DNA of 64,000 bases from Lunularia cruciata (GCA_948567375.1 OX419760.1:62616911-62680910), one strand, 5' to 3'; counted from the first letter of the stretch, positions 33,101 through 46,905 are shown. The notes: a model not told the origin generated them from the letters alone. Translations and numbers: made by a program.

Positions 33101-35780
33101 TCACTATTGTGAATCTAGGGTAAAATTATTTCTTAGGTGAAGAGTTCGGAATTGTTAATGAGGAATTAGCTTTTGTCAATTTCATATCATGAGGTGTTTT
33201 GGATTTGACAGGGGGTTTCAATTGGTAATTTTATGGATCTTTACAGGTGGACCACTCTACCCCTATAAATAAATAAATATTTATGAATACTCGTAAAAAA
33301 TAAAGTTGTCTTTTTGAGATCTCAGTAAAGCTTCTATTTATTGCACCTTCCATTTTTCAACTCTCCCTATCAAATTGGTATCAATCAATATCAAATTGAA
33401 CAGAAAACAATCATGTCCTCATGGGACCCTTGAGGATATGAGTGTTTTGAATAACCGTGACCTAAGCAAGTTGTATAATGGAGTGGAAAGGACATATGCA
33501 TTAGTCAGCAGTGGCACCAAAAATATTGGCGGGTTAGTCCAATCCCATAGTTAAGGTACAAGTCACTACAAGACAAGGGAAGCATGGGACAATCCCATCA
33601 TGCACTACGTGCAGAAGTCATCAAAATAGTCTGTGGGCAGAAGATCTTGTGGCAATCTGCAAGTAGAGTTCCCTTAACGTTCTATGGGCAAAGGTCCCAT
33701 AGCAATCCTAGCTCAATGGCGGGATAGGGTTTACCCTTGGACACTTAACTCAAGAAATAACTCGCAGGTCTGACCACTTGTGAGTCCTCTGGCTTCCTTG
33801 GTTGTCACCCTTTGGGCAGTATTGCAAAACAATCCATGACCTAGACAAGAATGCAATGAACACAAAAAGGAGCACCACTATACATAATACACATTCATAG
33901 GTTGAAAATGGGACTCAACACTTAATCATCACAATAAATTGAATAATAATTCTTTATAATTATCATTATTTAGTTCAACTAGCAGAAAGTTGCATCGATC
34001 AACTCTTAAAACTACAATTAGAAATAATTTCAGCCCATGGACCATATTACCCAAGCTCCTATATTGACTTAATGTTGTAGGGTTCTCCCTAAAGAACAAA
34101 ATAAGAATCCCATTCTTTCACTCTCAGATTATAAAAGATTCCCAATTGATTCATGGCTACAAAATAGGGAGGACAAACTTCCACTAAGGGCAATGAGCTC
34201 CCTTATATACCTTTGCAACCTAACCTTAAAAATAAATTTCTATCTCCTAGTACTACTTCTACTACGGCCATTTTCTTTTCTATGGGATTGTGACACTTTC
34301 CTTCATTCTTAGTCATTTGCAACTTGTATCTTTGTGTGAACTACATGTTCTTATTTATTATACTATAAGTATGTCAATATTGGGCTGTTATAGCACCTCA
34401 AGAATGGATATTATTACCCACATGAATTTGTTGGTAAAAATACAAGAAGATCCAACACTAAGACCTCACTTGTTCAAGCCCTCAACCTGCTAGTTGCATT
34501 CTCATGATGGTCAAATTGATCAAGAGCTATGGCCACTTGTATCCAAATTGGTGATTGAATCCTCCCTTTTTCCTTCTTTTCAAACACAAGATGATTTTTA
34601 ATGAGAATGACTAATGCATGAAATAAATATCTATATATGCATGTCAATTCTTTAAACAAGACAGAGTCAAGCTTTCTGAAATAATTAGTTACAAATTTGG
34701 TACTTTGAGATATATGAATTCACTCTTGAGAGAATTTGTGCAAACACACAAAAGGTCAAAAGAAATTTTCCCATATCCATGTCTTCATCATCACTCCACT
34801 GATCTAAATCACCAGATTCTATCCCCAAATCCAAAATTTGATTAATCCTTCCTAAGATCAAATCCAATGTTGTTATCTTCAACCATTGACCAAGCAATTT
34901 CAAGCATGAAATTTTCAATCACAAGATTCCATCCCCAAATCTATATTAGATGAATCTTTCCCGCAATCAAATCCAATGTTGTTACCTTCAACAGTTGAAA
35001 AAGCAATCTCAAGCATGAAATTTTCAATGTGATTAGCGAGGAGCTTCCAAGGCCTAATGAGTGGCATCTTTGATTTGGCAATTAGCTTGCTTTCTTTGAG
35101 TTGCTCGAATCTCTTGGTTTGTAAAACATGTAACACTAACTAAGTTAGACTCTAAAAGCAAGAATCTTTTGGGTTGCTGAAATCTCTAATGTTGACATGA
35201 TGATTTTCTATGCCTACCCCAATTATTCTATCTCTCTTGATTGAAATTGCAAATTCAGTATTAATAAAATTGAATCAAACATCCTTAAGCCAAAATTAGA
35301 TGTTAGCAACAAAACAAAATGATGAAAGGAAGAAAATTTTAAATACCCATAAGGAAGAAGTGACATGTGTCACTTGTCCTTCAAATTTGAAATTTATTAA
35401 TACCTCTAATCAAGATATATAACCACCCCAAAAACCAAACTAAACCCATAAAATCTTACGGGTTATCATTTTAAGTTCTCATAAAGATTTTATGGCTACA
35501 TACCTCTATTCATAAAATAATCAAGCATCCAGGTCACTACCCATAATTGTTTAACTGTTTCAAGTTTTTATGGAACTTCACAACATGACTTCTTAAGAGA
35601 CTTTACATGTTCATAGCAATACAAGAGACTTTAGCTCAATCATACCTAAATACCACAAAATCCATCCATCATGGCTTTTATCATAATAGATAGATCCACC
35701 CTTGGCTATATTTTGTAATCTATATTCAAACTAGATTGGAAGTTTGTCCTTGTGATTGTTGTTAGTTTCATTGCAGTCAT
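33101..35780 (+). other. AT-rich region without recognised gene
   Basis: Lacks convincing open frames. Holds the 110-bp tandem duplication at 34814-35032. It may include the lost 5' part (LTR, gag) of the G2 element that follows, but I could find no copy of the G2 LTR here. Confidence 0.45.
34814..35032 (+). repeat. 110-bp tandem duplication
   Basis: Two imperfect copies with period 110; shared words include TATCCCCAAATC/CATCCCCAAATC, AATCCAATGTTGTTA and CAAGCATGAAATTTTCAAT. Confidence 0.85.
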
Positions 35781-38700
35781 CGCTTTGGAAACCTCCGGTG
35801 CTTCTCTTTGGGCCACAGTTATAACTTGCTAGAGTAGAGGTGGTTGATAGTGGAGCTAACTTTGTCAAGAAGCATGGGATCCGCTCAATGACTAGTGGTT
35901 TATGGTAGGCAATAAAAACTAGATTGGAGGAGTTACTAGCTAGACCTGCCTTTGAGGGAGCGCGGTTCACACTTGGAGTTGTACTATTGGATAACCAAAG
36001 GTGGATTTTCCATTTGGTGGGACTTTCAAGGACTGTTTATACACCACAAAGGGTCGTATTAGACTTTGGTGCACAACATCTTATGTTGAGGAAGGCTGCA
36101 ATTGCTGGTCTGGAGCTATGGAGGACCAATGTGGAGAGGTGTCCATTTCAGATCCAGATATCTCTAGGAGGTGGTTCTACATATTACATCACATGTGGAG
36201 AGCTCATTGTCCAAATTCAGCACAATCATCCAATTGATAGCTTTGTGGTTAGAGCTCAAGCCCATTGCAATAGTAGTAGAGTCATATGATGTGCTAGTTG
36301 GTGGAGTAGTGTTATACCCCATGCTTTTTAATATTGACTATTAGGAGGAGATAACCTCTTATAGACTAGGTTGGCAGTCAAGTGAAGACGGGTATGTTTC
36401 TTACTAATACGCTTTAGTAGTGGCAGTCTTGGCTCACTACAATCAAGGACCACAACATCAATTTTAACTTTTAGTGGTTTTGTTACTTGGCTTGGTGACT
36501 TATTAGAGGGGAACACCCATGTAGATGATACTCTAGTACTAGAGTAGATCATCCAAATTTGGAGTACCAATGGGATTGTTCTATACACCTTGGATATTCC
36601 ATTGTGGACTTTTGAGGAAACATTGTAGTAGCATGCCAGTAAGTTGGTGCAATAGGCTTAGAGTGGAGCCTTTGTACCACATGGAGACCAATGTGAGGAT
36701 GAGTCTCTAGATTCTATCATGTTTTCATCTTTGGATACCACACTCATTGCTTAGCAATATCCAATAGAGGGAGTATGTCTATTCGAGTTGTTTGTGGGAT
36801 TAGAATTGGACTAGTTCCAATATTACAAGCAAGTATACAAGTACAGACTTACTTGAATGTAGAGATGAGAGAGATGAGATTGCTAGGCAAGTCTCTCTAC
36901 ATCATGTGGCATACTTGGCCTATTGGTATCCTAAGTTATTATCACTATTAACAATCAAGGGATACCAAAAGACCCTACCAACATACATTTCCTTGTTGGG
37001 GGTACAAGATTTGGAGAGAAATGGTCATATTCATTTGATGATTTTTGGATGGCCATGTCAATGATATACTCGTGCTGGCTGAGGTCAAGGTTTCCAAGAT
37101 CCTTGTTTTGGCATGTTTTGGGAGATATTATGTATTCTATGACATCTCTAAGTTCATCATTCTGTTTCTCCAACCTACATTTTGGGGAACATTCCTTTGA
37201 TGGGTGATTCTTGCACCCAAATGGTGGCAAGTACACATCAAGTTCATTCTTGGATGGGACCTAGCATGTTGTTAGATTTAGCTAGAGTGGGATCAAGGGC
37301 TCATTGTCTTTGTCTTTGGTGGATGAATCTCTTACCCAAGGAAGTTCTACAATGTGTTTATGATGGGATTCAATGACTAAACCACCTTAAGGTTGATGAT
37401 AATTTGGATGTTGGATACTAATCTCAAATGGTGGCAGACTTAATGGAGCTGAAATAGCTCATGTTGAGTGGGCACAAGAAAGTAGAGTTCCTTTACAAAC
37501 AATATGAGCTATGATACCAGCTACTACGAGCTACGAGTAGTGGATGATAGGTCACCTATGGCAATATTGAACCTTGTTGGATAGTCTTGAGCCACTTTAC
37601 CTATAGTTATGAGTTTCCCAAGCTCCCATGCTTTTTGTGGGGGAGGTCTTGGACTTGTTTGGGACTCATAGTTATGGTGGAGCCCAATGCCAATGAGAGG
37701 GGGTGGGTGATGGGTTTTATTATTGGTATTATTGCTATTACAATAGTGTTAGAGGCATCTAGGGGTTAGGTGCTAGGTCAGACTATGGACATGAATTGTT
37801 TGACTTGGATTATGAGCCTTGGCTTGGTAGAGCAATGTAGGATGCACTTGATAGGCATCACCACTTGGACATTTGTGAGCTCTATACATATCAAGATTAT
37901 TCAAGTGCGTGTTGGGTGTGATGGACCAAGTGTGCAGGGTATTCTTGGGACATAACTAGTGGCTTCTAGTGAGAGTGGTCTACTTGGGGTTCATTTAAGT
38001 GAGCATGATCTACTTGGGATGCAGCTAGAGGACATATGGAGCTTGCATCCAGATCAAAGGGAGTTTTCCACATTGAGGTTGGGAACTCTAGCAGTTGAGG
38101 GCATGATACTATTGCTCCCAAGGGCCCAATATAGTAGCCACTCAATACACAAGTTGTTTTGCCTTCAATATGAAGGATTTGGGTGCTCTAAAAGGACTTG
38201 GTATTCAGATTGAGCTTACTAATGATACATTAGTTTTCTGACATCCATATAAATTTGGTTACATGGAGAGAGCATTGATTTAGAGCTATAATAGAGACCT
38301 TTCTAAGGTTGGTTTGGTAGAGACTTCACATGGAGAGTATGCTTTAGCTACAATGATGCAAACCAAGAAGGATATGCATGGCAACTACACAAATAGGTAG
38401 ATGTGTGGAGATTATCATTTGATCAACCAATAAACTAGGGCTAATTGGTATGCCATACCTACATTGGAAAAGATCTTTGATGCAATTGGATATGCAAAGG
38501 TCTTGACTAAGCTGACCAAGCTTACACAAGAGTGGTGTTGGAGAGATGAGTAGGAGAGAGGTTGACATCTTCTCCTATTCTTAGGAGACCAATCAAAGGA
38601 CAACGATTCCAAGTTCAAACTAATTAGAGTACGTTGGGGCTTGGAGCAATGCTCACCAAACATGATGATAAGGAGAAGAATTTTGTGGTGGCCTATGCTA

Positions 38701-40268
38701 GTTGCTCCAACAATTCAATAGAGGCAAAGTATAGTTCATATGAGCAAGAGTGCTTGGCAACAGTATGGGTAGTAGCACATTTTTTATGTTATCTATTTGG
38801 TAACCCCTTCACTCTCATCACTAATCATCAACCACTAAAGTGGTTGATGGAGTTTGACAAGCTTTCATGAAGCTTGCATGATGAGCTATGATTTTACAAG
38901 AGTATGATTTCATAGTTATTCACAAACCTAGAGTAGTGAACCGTGATGTAGATGGGTTGAGTAGAAACCATGTCCCAACTAATAGGATCAGACCAGAGCA
39001 TGTTGGCATGGTGAGATAGATGAGGAGATTGTGCCAGGTTGTCATGCATCTACCTGTCTATGTATATTTTTTGAGGCTTTGGTGGTATCTCTCTCAGCGC
39101 ATACAAGAAGATTTATTGAGGTCATAGATCCTAAGGGTGGAGATAAATTAGTAAAGTTCAACAAGATATTCATGATGATGTCTTAGTGATGGATTATATT
39201 TGCATTGGTGTTGTGGGTGGTACAATTGGTGCTAAGGAAAGAGACTATATATTTTAGTGAGCCATGCGGTTTAGATTGGAGGATACCTTATGTGTGTATA
39301 GGAGGTTGATAGAGTGCAAGTAGTACTCTGTTCATCTTAAAAACCATAGGGGTCCATCATGCTCATGAGAAGCTAGGACATTTTGGAGTAAAGTGTACAT
39401 ATAACTTACTCTAGAGTCATTATTGGTGGCACAATATGCATACCAATGTATAGCAATATGTTGCCAAATGTATGAATTGTGACCAAGTTAGAGCATCCTT
39501 TAATGCTCTTATGCCATAGTTACACCCATTACTTGGGTGTAACTATGGTAGACCTTTAGCATTAGACCTTTACCATTGACTACAAGACATCTCAATATGT
39601 TTTGGTGATGGTGGAACACTTCTCCAAGTAGATTGAGTTGATAGCAATTCTTGACAAGTCCAATAAAGGGACAACTTACTCATTCCTAGTCATTTTGGTG
39701 CACCAGTTAAGGTTTTGACTAATCAAGGTACAAAGTTTTTGAGAGTTTTAGGTCTTGTATGATAAGGCCTTGATTGATCATCATACTACCTCTTTAGATC
39801 ACCTTGAGGTAGATAGCTTAGTAGAGAGAGTGGTTCAAACAATGAAGAGAGGATTGCATAAGTATGGTTTGCAAAGGGACCACCTAGGAGATTTGGATCT
39901 CCAATTACCTTGGTTGGCCATGGGCTATTTATTCAGCCGGCAAGCCTCCCTAGCATTCTTATCTCCTTACTTTCTACTCTATGGATGAGATCCAAATTTA
40001 CTTGCCGCTATTTGTCAAATGTTACTATAGTTTTGGACTTAGATGATCCAAACATTTAGGTGAGCGCATGTTCTCTATGGGGTAGAGATCTTTCAAAGAA
40101 TGATATTGATAGCCTTTGAGAACTTGGTGATTGCTCAACATAGGGATACCTTATGCTATGCTATTATTCAAGGAGGAGGTTATAGACCTTCAATCAGTCA
40201 ATTTCATTCAAGTGACTATGTATATCTACAACAGATTTCACCAACAACACTTGATGTTACTACATGCT
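35780..40268 (+). pseudogene. G2: decayed Ty3/gypsy pol of a second family
   Basis: Plus-strand relics in the right order. A retropepsin-like block has VVLDFGAQHLMLRKAAIAGL (about 36044-36104, DFG in place of DSG). An RT start is seen at 38418-38520 (NQTRANWYAIPTLEKIFDAIG-like). RNase H reads VVAYASCSNNSIEAKYSSYE and ITNHQPLKWLMEFDKLS (38670-38868). The integrase zinc-binding region is at about 39360-39490 (HEKLGHFG, then C-x2-C in CMNCDQ), and the integrase core end follows with VERVVQT (39815-39840). RT lost its catalytic half, and stops are frequent. The family differs clearly from CHR and lacks a visible chromodomain. Confidence 0.75.
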
Positions 40269-40910
40269 TGTAACAACCATTTGTGCATGTATGTGCTATT
40301 GTGATATTTAGTTTGGTATTACAAGTACTTGAGAGATATTATTTATATAGATATAAAAGATAATTTTACATTGGTCATGATTAGCTAAAGTTAGTCATAG
40401 CTAAAATAAAGGGAACCTTACTTTATAGGAAGTGGAAAAGATGAGCACCACTATTTTGGATTCTAGTGTATTGACTTGATATTATTCTTAGGTGTTTGGC
40501 TTTGAGGAAAGGTTGTGAACTCTTGGACCCACAAACCTTTTTGCTTTAGATTCTTCTATAGTCCAAGGATAGCCCATGTGAAGAAATATTGACTTAGTGG
40601 TTGGGTCAAGATAAGACTACATGCTTAGGGGAATATTCTCATGAGTATAGATATTCCTTAGACTTTTGACTTTATATGAATTTTAGTCTAGTAACTTGAG
40701 TTATTTCAATAATTAGTAACTTTGATACATAACTATATCACAAGTATATAAACTAGGGGTGAGGAGATGTTCACCATCCTTTCATTTGCAACTATCTCTC
40801 TCTCTCATTGAGTTCTCTAGTGAGCAATGGTTTGAGTGTTGGAGTGTTAGCCTTGGAAGATTATGATGGAGTTGGGGTTCCTTGCCTTCTTAGTCCATGT
40901 TATGCTACCA
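40269..40910 (+). repeat. G2 3' LTR (about 642 bp)
   Basis: Begins TGTAACAACCATTTG right after the integrase end and matches 6567-7195. A TATATAA box is seen near 40745. The right end (CTACCA) lies four bases from the start of the E5 LTR. Confidence 0.72.
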
Positions 40911-40914
40911 TAAT

Positions 40915-41341
40915 TGTAATAAGATGGAGTTTATTAATGAAGTTAGTTAGGACTAAAGAAGTAGTGAATAGGCCAAATTAGCCTAGAATATTCCAAAAGT
41001 ATCTAGGAAACTTCTTGGGAAGTTTCCTAACTAGCTTAGCTTGCACCCTAAGTGAGTAGCTTCTAGAAGGAAGTTTTTAGAAGCTTCCAACTAGCTTAGC
41101 TTGCAAGCTAAATAAATAACTTCTTGAATGAAACTTCTTGAGAAGCTTCTCGATTAACTTGGCTTGCATTCCAAGAAAGTGGCTCAAGGAAGCTTCTCGA
41201 GAAGTTTCTCAAGAGCCTTGTGTGCTCCCTATAAATACCAAAACCAAAGCTCATGTTAGGCATTTAGAGTTTACCAATATTCAAATGTCCCAATGTGATC
41301 TTCCATTCTCCTATTTCTCTCCTCAGTCTTGGTCTTTTACA
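40915..41341 (+). repeat. E5 5' LTR (427 bp)
   Basis: TGTAATAAGATGGAG...GGTCTTTTACA. Aligns fully with the E2 LTR; many GAAGCTTC units have mutated but several GAA/TTC pairs and the TATAAATA box (about 41231) remain. Confidence 0.88.
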
Positions 41342-41609
41342 TTAGTATCAAAGCAAGAATGGGATAGATGGAATTTATGGACCACCAAATCCATTTCTGC
41401 CAAATCATTGGGACTTTTGTGTCTAGGTACTACCCAAGCATCATTTCACACAATTCATTACCTCACACTTTGGGTAGGATTTTTTGCATGCAATCACCTT
41501 GTTTGAGGAACCCTTGATACTTTCGGTTGTAACTTATGGAGAACAATGGACGTGCTGCATCTGTGTTAATAAATTAGATAAATTGGGAGTAGTGGATAGA
41601 GTAATAGCT

Positions 41610-43242
41610 ATGGCAGCAATACCCAACATTATTATTATTATGCAACAACAAGTTGAGCATCTTACTCAATTGTTGGATGAACAAGACCATCAATGACAAG
41701 AACATGTAGAGAGAGCACTAGTTTGAGATGGAGAAGATTGCCTGATTTCCAAAACCCAAGGTGTTTGAAGGTAAGAATCTTCCAAACATAGTGGAGAATT
41801 TTGTATTTGGCTACAAATGTTATTTTGAAACTACCAATCTTCAAGATGAACAAAAATAGATTCTCTTAGATTCTAGCCAATTGGATAGCATGGCAAAAAT
41901 TTGGTGGTGATCCTCAGTGGAGTGAGTTGAACAACAAATGGTTGCACCAATCTTGACATAGGCAGAATTCAAGAATGCAATACTTGGTCAATTTCAAGCT
42001 ATAAAACCCACACAAGCCGCACGAGATAAGTTGGTGGAGTTGAAGCAGATTGGCTCTATAAGGAGCTACATCATGCAATTCCAGAATATCATTATACATA
42101 TTCTAAATATACAAGAAGGTGAAATTTTGGATCAATTTGTGAGGGGCTTGAAGTCACAAACCAAATAAGAAGTGACCATTGTAATACTCCGAGGACAAGA
42201 GAAGAGAGAAAACACAGATTGCACACTCAAACATTCAATGCCCCAAAGGAGCACCTTCTCTTTATTATATAGGCAAAGAGGATCTCCTCCAAGGAAGCTC
42301 CACCATAGGACTAGGGACATAGATAGGTGACATGTCAGCAAGCTCCACCCTTGGATTACTTACTTGGATGGGTGACATGTATGGTCTAGGTCCTATCTGG
42401 TTGGTCAAACAAGCTTTGACCAAAGGGAATCTTTTAGGGAATCTTCTTGTAGGAATCTCAAAATAACGTAAGGTACCGTTGGAAAGCTCTCAACGAGATA
42501 AAGCAGGGGGGAGGGAAGGCCAACCTTTCCTTCATTGGGGAGGGCATCTACACATTTTTGAGGCCTAATTCATCCGTTTAGGCCTCCAAAATTGCCTTCA
42601 AAGATTTAAGGCATATTTCGGTTCCTACTCTATTAGTAGAAGTCCCCTTTTGGTGATACCTCTTTCTGATCTGTTTAGTCCATCCTGTGAAATATCCTTC
42701 CATATGTTACCAAACCAATTCTCACCTTTAAATCATATGTCTAGCTATTAGTTCTAAGGTTCTCAAATCTATTTCGGTTTCTTCCCTATTAGTAGAAGTA
42801 CTCTTTTGGTGATATTTCTATATGATCTATTTTGACCGTCATGTATAACATCATTCTAGATGTTACCAAACCAAATTTCACATCTAGATCATATGGCTAA
42901 CTCTTGGTATTACAACCATGTGGGAGCCACAAAATATGGAAGAAGCCATGCAGTTTGTTGGGCGCTTTGATTCCTTGATTGTAACAACTTGGTCTCAACC
43001 TTGACGGACACAGAACACTACATAGGGTGGAAGAACAGGCACCAATGGAGATTGATGTTATCCAAAAAAGACCACTTGTTATACTAGATAGAAAAAAGAT
43101 TACAAAAAAATAGTGGTTTTTTTCATTATCACCAAGTTGGACATTGTATTGCTGAATGTCCACTTAGGAATAGATGACCTTAAAAATCTTTCTCATATGG
43201 AGTCTATGGAGCACATTGATCAAGAAAATGATGAATCCCAAT
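41610..43242 (+). pseudogene. E5 gag, interrupted by LTR-X
   Basis: Aligns with E2 gag on both sides of the insertion: QQQVEHLTQLLDEQDHQ (about 41644-41694) upstream, and the zinc-knuckle region near 43120-43170 (HYHQVGHCIAECPL-like, first cysteines lost) downstream. The frame ends at the same TAG (about 43240) as E1 and E2. Numerous internal stops. Confidence 0.78.
42175..42919 (-). repeat. LTR-X solo insertion with ACCAT duplication
   Basis: A 735-bp LTR-X (42180-42914) lies on the minus strand, flanked on both sides by ACCAT (42175-42179 and 42915-42919). Removing it and one ACCAT restores the gag sequence as in E2 (GTGACCATG...). The TATA box is at the expected place when read on the minus strand (about 42262-42275). 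The 5-bp duplication and TG/CA ends identify an integrase-type solo LTR. Confidence 0.92.
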
Positions 43243-43270
43243 AGGAGATTTTGAGCCACCTGTTAGGAAC

Positions 43271-43609
43271 TTGATTAGTTCCAATGGGATCAAAGGCTTG
43301 ACCTATGCAAGTTTACTTCACTTGCAAGGTATGATATCTGATCGGGATTGTAGGATTTTGGTTGATTTTGGAAGTTTAGAGTATTGCATGTCAATGCAAT
43401 TAGTGAAGGAATTATATATTCCTATCAAGCTAATAATTAGAAGCAAATTAATGATAGCGGACAGTAGAAAGTGTTTTGCATTTCGTACCTCACATCCTAT
43501 TACATTGAGGATTGGAAAGGAATATTTGGAGTGTATGAGGTTTATAGTGACACCTCTACACTATGATATCATTTTGGGTTTGCCTTGGCTTGAAAGTCAT
43601 AAAGTTTAA
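43271..43609 (+). pseudogene. E5 protease fragment
   Basis: An 112-codon open stretch with RILVDFGSLEYCMSM (active site DFG in place of the DSG of E2) and DIILGLPWLESHKV. It is followed by a stop, and E5 ends shortly after. Confidence 0.8.
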
Positions 43610-43660
43610 TTTGATTGGAACCAATGACAAATTCAAGTACAACACCAAGGTAGAAATTTT

Positions 43661-45847
43661 AGAATCCAAAGGGATGAAGAAATTGCATGAAACAAAGGAA
43701 CAATTAAGGTATAGATATGAAAACACAAGGAGACACTTAAATAACCTCAAGAACCCTTAATAATGAAGTATTAGGTACATACTTCTTTACTATATTATGA
43801 ACAATACAAAATGGTATTTAGTTCTAGGGTAAAGCTCCTTGAAATATATGTATAAAGTTTTACCCCTAGTCCCGGACCCCATTTTTTACAAATGAGTGAA
43901 CTTTGATTAGCAATTTGCATATTCTCAAAGACCTATACTTTATAGCACTAAATATTTATAATTTAAAGTTTTTTTATATTTCACTTTAAATATTATGCAG
44001 CATGATTATATGTAGTATGGGTAGTACAAAGACTGTTTGGTCTGTTGGGATCTTCCAGTTTTGCTACTTGGTAAATCAATTGATGAGTAAACTTAGCTTA
44101 GAGTATATTAAATACTATGTACATATCTTCTAGTAGAAGAAGATCATGCATTTGAAAGCTATTCTTTGCAAAAGTGGCATCTAAAAGTATACAATAAAAT
44201 CCTTAGACCCTAGACGTACTCCAAAAAGCATAAATCATTTATAGATGTGATACACCGCTCTAGAAAGTAAAGGAGGAATCCCTAAAGAGGACTATGTCTT
44301 CACTTTTACATCTTGACTCCTAAGCTTACAAGATGAAGCTTCTTCACTTTGACATCTTGACTCTCAAGCTTACAAGATGAAGCTTGGTAGTCAAGTGGTC
44401 AAGGGCTTACCTAATCTAGTCTAGAAAACACCAAATGTGTATATCATCAACCAAGGAAAGAAAGATACGCTTAGCATGGCTAAAGTAGTATATCAACTTA
44501 ATTACAAAGGAAGAGAGACATTGAATACAATAGGGAGACACTTAAGGAGCATTATGAAAACACAATGAGCGCTTAAAAAGCCCTTAAAAAACACAAGACA
44601 AGTGTTATTTTACTACATAATGAATAGTATAGAGGGGTATCTAGGTCTAGGGCAAAACCCAATACCCTTAGAATATATATTTTTCTAAACATAACTTCCT
44701 TCAAGGGAGTGGATTGGGCTTTAACTAGCATCCATGTGGTTTGGGTGCTACTCTAATCCTTAGTACCAGGCAATCCAAAAGACTACTTGGTATGTGAGGT
44801 TAGTCCGGCCACTACAGCTGCTTATCCTATGCCATGAGTCCATATGCCACAGCTACTGTTCTGTGAGTCTCCTTGGCCTGCATGTGGTTATTCCTCTCTT
44901 TTTTTCTATCATTATCGTTTCTTGTTTATCCAATTTCCTCCTGTTACCATGTAGTAGAGAAAAGAGTTCACTTACATAGATCTCTTTTCCATGGTAAATA
45001 GAGATCACTCTAAGTGATCTTTGTGTCATATACTACCCGTGACTAAGAACAAAGACTCCAATTTGTGAGAAACCATATTGATAGTAAAAATTATAGAAAA
45101 ATTATTAAATTATTGTATAAAGAAATAAGACTTACTAAAGATCCACCAACCCCTCTCTTCTACATATGGATGCAAATGACCCTTGATAACCCTTGAACTG
45201 AGCACAAAACTTAGTGATCTAGTGCAAAGACTCCCTTCTATAATAAATTGTGCTTGTAGTAAAGAAAATAAGGGAAAAAGTACTATATGCATGAAAGGAA
45301 TAAAACTCGTAGCTTCACTAAGCTCTATAATTGTATACAAATGACCCTTTGATTAACCACGGGCTAAGAACAAATAACCTGGTGAACGAAAACTGTGATC
45401 TCAGTATATCCAAGTCTAACCTAAGCAGAATATAATGATATGTGAGGGATCTTTAGTCTTTGCTCTTTGAAAATCATTTCTCAAGATTACTTCGCCACAA
45501 TATACCACAAGGCAGACCTTCACGGTTAAGCGTGCTTTAACGGCGTGTGCTCTACACTTACAATAGACAGTGATCTTGCTAATATACGGATACGCATATC
45601 ACTTTGAGTTTTCTCTACTTGGGTCCAAAGTAATGGTAAAAGTATTATAAACGCGCATAACAAACTTACTTTACTCTCACCTGCAATCTAGGGAAAAACC
45701 CTGGATTCAGGACAGAGTGATCCTGATCAGCAGTCTTAAGTTTACTTCTCTTTCCTACTTTATGTATATTTTAGACAGCACGTGTCCAATGTTCTACAGA
45801 GTGCAATGGCAAATGCAATCCCTAGGAAAACAATCACATTAGGTGAT
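43661..45847 (+). other. No gene recognised
   Basis: AT-rich DNA with a diverged internal repeat (43700-43880 resembles 44514-44690: GGAGACACTTAA, ACACAA.GAG, CTAGGG.AAA) and a 44-bp tandem duplication. No domain-bearing open frame. Confidence 0.5.
44298..44385 (+). repeat. 44-bp tandem duplication
   Basis: Two near-identical copies of CTTCACTTT.ACATCTTGACTC followed by AAGCTTACAAGATGAAGCT. Confidence 0.93.
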
Positions 45848-46054
45848 GTTTTTTTGATACTCCAATTGTGTGTAGACAGGAAAACTTGCATAGCTCAATA
45901 TCGTAGGTACAGATTTCTCATATTGCATAGCTCAATATAGTAGGTGCAGATTTCTCATATAGACTCTATTGGGCTTAGCCCCATGTTACTTTTTTTTTCT
46001 CTCCCTTGTACGGCTTGGTGGGGTCTTCCCCTCCTTCGGATTTCCTTGCAGTCG
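45848..46054 (+). repeat. Dispersed repeat, copy 2
   Basis: Partner of 31213-31412. It contains an extra internal 37-bp tandem duplication (TTGCATAGCTCAATAT... at 45886 and 45923) that copy 1 lacks. Confidence 0.75.
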
Positions 46055-46905
46055 CCTACTTTCTTCTCTCTTCTGAAGGTTACGGCCCATGAACTTCGTC
46101 TTTACTGGACTAGGGATTCTATGCCAGGCTACTAGAGGCTCAGGCGTTTAGCTTGAGGGCTTTAGTAGCTAGATCTTCCCTGTCATCCAAGGCAGCAAGG
46201 ATAATGAATAATGCTTCCGCCAGAATCTTCGTAACAAGTTCTAAAGCACGAAGTAACTTAATCAGGTCGTCCGGATTTAAACCAGAACTATCTTTAGCAG
46301 ATCTGGGGGACTCTTGCAGCAACATCTTTATTTCTTCTCGGTAGGCAAATCCATTCTGCAATGACACTCTTGGCCAGGAAGAGCTGCCAAGCTGTTGAAT
46401 GGAACGTATTGAAACTTATTGCCCTGGAACTTCCCAGTGATTCCGTGCCGCTAACATCAAGCGAAGTTGCCCAGAACTTCCGGTTGTGAAAGGCGGAGGA
46501 CTAGAAACACACAGAGACTTGGTGATGAACAGAGTGTCTACGCGCCGAATTTGGCCATAGGGCACGAGACTTTAGAAAGGGGGGGCAAAACCCTGAGTCC
46601 GGAGAGTCCAAAGGATACTCCCTTGGCTTTAGGTCTGGCTGGTCCGCACACGATATTGCCAAGTGTCCCACGAACCCACAAAGTGCTCGAAGAACATCGG
46701 CCCAAAGAGCTTCGTTAGCTTTACGAGGGCTTACGCAAAAGGACAAGGATATACTGGTACAGGAAGTTATTCGCAGCAGTCTAAAAACGCTTTACGAACC
46801 GTACTTCCTTTCGTGCTCCCATGGAGTTCGACAGGGCCGCTCCTTCCGACATACCCCCCGTGACTTCGTGGGTACCGTCTGGAAGGTGCAACCTCGCAAT
46901 GCTTC

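Larger units (their letters stand above)
40915..43660 (+). mobile_element. E5: truncated chromovirus (CHR family) with an LTR-X insertion
   Basis: 5' LTR (40915-41341), decayed PBS (TTAGTATCAAAGC), gag from ATG 41610, an LTR-X insertion at 42180-42914, the gag remainder and protease. The match to E2 ends near 43660, before RT. The rest of the element is missing. Confidence 0.87.
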
